Shown piece after piece: positions 41,176-42,267 of a stretch of 42,267 bases of DNA. The DNA is taken from the NCBI RefSeq assembly GCF_001578805.1, contig NZ_KQ969157.1:268160-310426 (forward strand). The letters run 5' to 3'. The DNA comes from Streptococcus sp. DD10 (lineage in GTDB: Bacteria > Bacillota > Bacilli > Lactobacillales > Streptococcaceae). A program made the position numbers and the translations under genes. Every line of letters begins with the position of its first letter. The first letter of the stretch is position 1. The notes below the pieces were generated by a model. The model did no database searches and had not been told where the DNA came from. It saw only the letters and a list, made by a program, of their open reading frames with translations.

Positions 41176-41592
41176 ATGACTCAAATGACAGTACAGGTAG
41201 TTACACCGGACGGTATTTGCTATGACCATCATGCAGCCTTTGTTCAGGTTCGTACAACTGAAGGTGAACTTGGGATTCTTCCTGGGCATACCTCACTAAT
41301 TGCTGTATTAGCAGTTGATGAATTGAAGGTAAGAAGGCTTGATGATGAGCATCATGTTGATTGGGTCGCAGTAAATGGTGGGGTAATCGAAGTGTCAAAT
41401 GATACTATTCAGATTATCGCCGATTCAGCCGAGCGACAACGAGATATCGATGTAAGTCGTGCAGAAAGAGCCAAACAGCGTGCAGAACAGGATATTGAAG
41501 AAGCACATAATAAGCATTTGATAGACCAAGAAAAACGTGCCAAAATAGCGCTTCAACGTGCCATCAATAGGATTAATGTTGCTGGAAAATAG
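41176..41592 (+). CDS. atpC: ATP synthase F1 subunit epsilon
   Basis: A 138-residue subunit with an N-terminal beta sandwich ([38 protein letters not shown]) and a C-terminal helical hairpin (about 88-138) that can inhibit ATP hydrolysis. AGAGGTGATG lies at the start, ten bases after atpD. Last gene of the operon. Confidence 0.95.
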   Translation: MTQMTVQVVTPDGICYDHHAAFVQVRTTEGELGILPGHTSLIAVLAVDELKVRRLDDEHHVDWVAVNGGVIEVSNDTIQIIADSAERQRDIDVSRAERAKQRAEQDIEEAHNKHLIDQEKRAKIALQRAINRINVAGK

Positions 41593-41652
41593 CTTTAAAA
41601 TATCTTATTTTGTCTCAGAACATTTATAGTACTTTGTTGGGAATTATTAGTT

Positions 41653-41775
41653 TCAAATTCTTTGTCAACTGTAGTGGGTAAACGAAAAGCATAGATGTTA
41701 AAGGAGCAGAGTCATCTGCTCCTTTTTTTAAAATTTTAGCCGTCAAAACGGACATCTTAGAAAAAATGATCTATT
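41653..41775. repeat. ISL3-type terminal repeat unit after atpC
   Basis: Begins with TTCTTTGTCAACTGTAGTGGG, an ISL3-like end, continues with CATAGATGTTAAAGGAGCAG and ends near AAAACGGACATCTTAGAAAA. It is a close relative of 17358-17480 and shares its first 70 bases with the MITE at 20581. Confidence 0.65.
41701..41730 (+). terminator. ATP synthase operon terminator, carried by the IS-end repeat
   Basis: AAGGAGCAGA-GTCA-TCTGCTCCTT is a perfect ten-pair stem with a four-base loop, followed by an uninterrupted T run. It is the only strong terminator after atpC. Confidence 0.85.
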
Positions 41776-41822
41776 CATGCATTCTTTCTGCCATACTAAA
41801 TTTAGGAAGAAGGGAGATTGTT

Positions 41823-42050
41823 ATGATTGAAGAAGTTTACACAGAATACAGAGAATATTATTCCACTTTAGAGGTAGCATATGGTTATCTAAAATTGGAC
41901 CGATATGAGTGGAAAAGTTTGCACTTGCGCTACTTCATATACTATTTGCGCAAGTATGACATTCACAGTATGGAGTGCTTCACAAGCTATCATTACAAGG
42001 TTTCTTACAGGGGATATTTGGAGGAAATAGTAAGAACTATGATTCATTAG
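41823..42050 (+). CDS. Small orphan protein, faintly ComX-like
   Basis: A 75-residue protein with unusually many Tyr residues. The ATG at 41823 is preferred because GGGAG lies six bases before it; an upstream in-frame ATG has no ribosome site. By eye the N-terminus MIEEVYTEYREYY, a YEW in place of WDQ, and a late KVSYRGYLEEIVRT run in the same order as in the first 75 residues of ComX-type competence sigma factors (MIKELYEE..., DWDQ, KTKFRNRILDYIR), but identity is low. It lies between IS remnants. It may be a truncated sigma-like gene, a phage-type regulator, or spurious. Function not assigned. Confidence 0.45.
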   Translation: MIEEVYTEYREYYSTLEVAYGYLKLDRYEWKSLHLRYFIYYLRKYDIHSMECFTSYHYKVSYRGYLEEIVRTMIH

Positions 42051-42267
42051 CATCGTGAGAGGACGGATTTCGTTTTTTCTTTTTTTATGTTAAGAGCTAT
42101 CAAAACCTATTTTTGAAATTATCAAAGTTGCGAAAAGCAAAGGAATTGCGTTTAATAATTTTGATTAGATTACTAGTTGCTTCGAGTTTTGCATTTGAAA
42201 AGAGGAGTTTGATGGCGTTGATAAACTTCGTCTTTTTTCTTTTTAATGATTTTTTAAAAGATAAATT
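42050..42267 (-). pseudogene. 3' end of a decayed ISL3-family transposase
   Basis: On the minus strand from the window edge to about 42109 the frame reads FINAIKLLFSNAKLEATSNL followed by IKIIKRNSFAFRNFDNFK, the conserved C-terminal block of ISL3-family transposases, ending in an early stop. After that stop, further family residues (KKRKNE, in place of the usual KKEKTK) continue out of frame. The rest of the element lies beyond the window, so how much survives is unknown. Confidence 0.7.

Overview
The window looks like chromosomal DNA of a low-GC streptococcus, most likely of the mitis group (S. pneumoniae / S. mitis / S. oralis / S. infantis relatives). The grounds are the gene order tdk-GNAT-prfA-prmC-tsaC-GNAT-glyA-NA37-pmp23, an F0F1 operon that starts with the c subunit (atpEBFHAGDC), a streptococcal non-phosphorylating GapN, a methionine-regulon palindrome of the MtaR type, and ISL3-type insertion-sequence debris of the kind common in this group. 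The assignment rests on remembered family resemblance and gene order, not on a search.

Layout. 1-1.4 kb: two minus-strand genes, a nucleoside phosphorylase and a membrane-anchored Ser/Thr-rich protein. 1.5-8.8 kb: plus-strand housekeeping genes, namely cysteine desulfurase-thiI (sulfur transfer for tRNA thiolation), recJ, apt, and metA with a DnaD-domain protein behind a clear MtaR-like operator and promoter. 8.9-10.2 kb: a YghU-like glutathione transferase, an internally deleted ISL3-type remnant, and a 60-residue tautomerase on the minus strand. 10.3-17.2 kb: tdk through pmp23, tightly packed and often overlapping; the first GNAT gene has an apparent one-base frame disruption near its 5' end. 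17.2-20.7 kb: another ISL3 remnant, then an NAD-precursor operon nadR-pnuC-nrtR in which nadR is split by one missing T in a T tract, exactly between its two catalytic domains and with an ATGA stop/start junction. A 113-bp MITE-like palindrome closes this operon. 20.7-24.8 kb: an MFS transporter (minus), then a threonine-type T-box leader serving an uncharacterised P-loop kinase and thrS. 25-26.4 kb: gapN with a TTG start. 26.6-34.9 kb: the glycogen cluster glgB-glgC-glgD-glgA-glgP. 35.1-41.6 kb: the ATP synthase operon. 41.6-42.3 kb: an IS-end-derived terminator, a small orphan ORF with faint resemblance to the N-terminal part of ComX-type sigma factors, and the decayed 3' end of an ISL3 transposase running off the window.

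How it fits together. Most of the window is core metabolism: glycogen storage and use, proton-pumping ATPase, NADPH-producing glycolytic bypass, NAD salvage, translation factors and one-carbon metabolism. No defence island, prophage, CRISPR array, rRNA or tRNA was seen. The most unusual items are the split nadR, the T-box-controlled kinase, the small orphan gene next to IS debris, and the repeated reuse of ISL3 ends as intergenic palindromes and transcription terminators.
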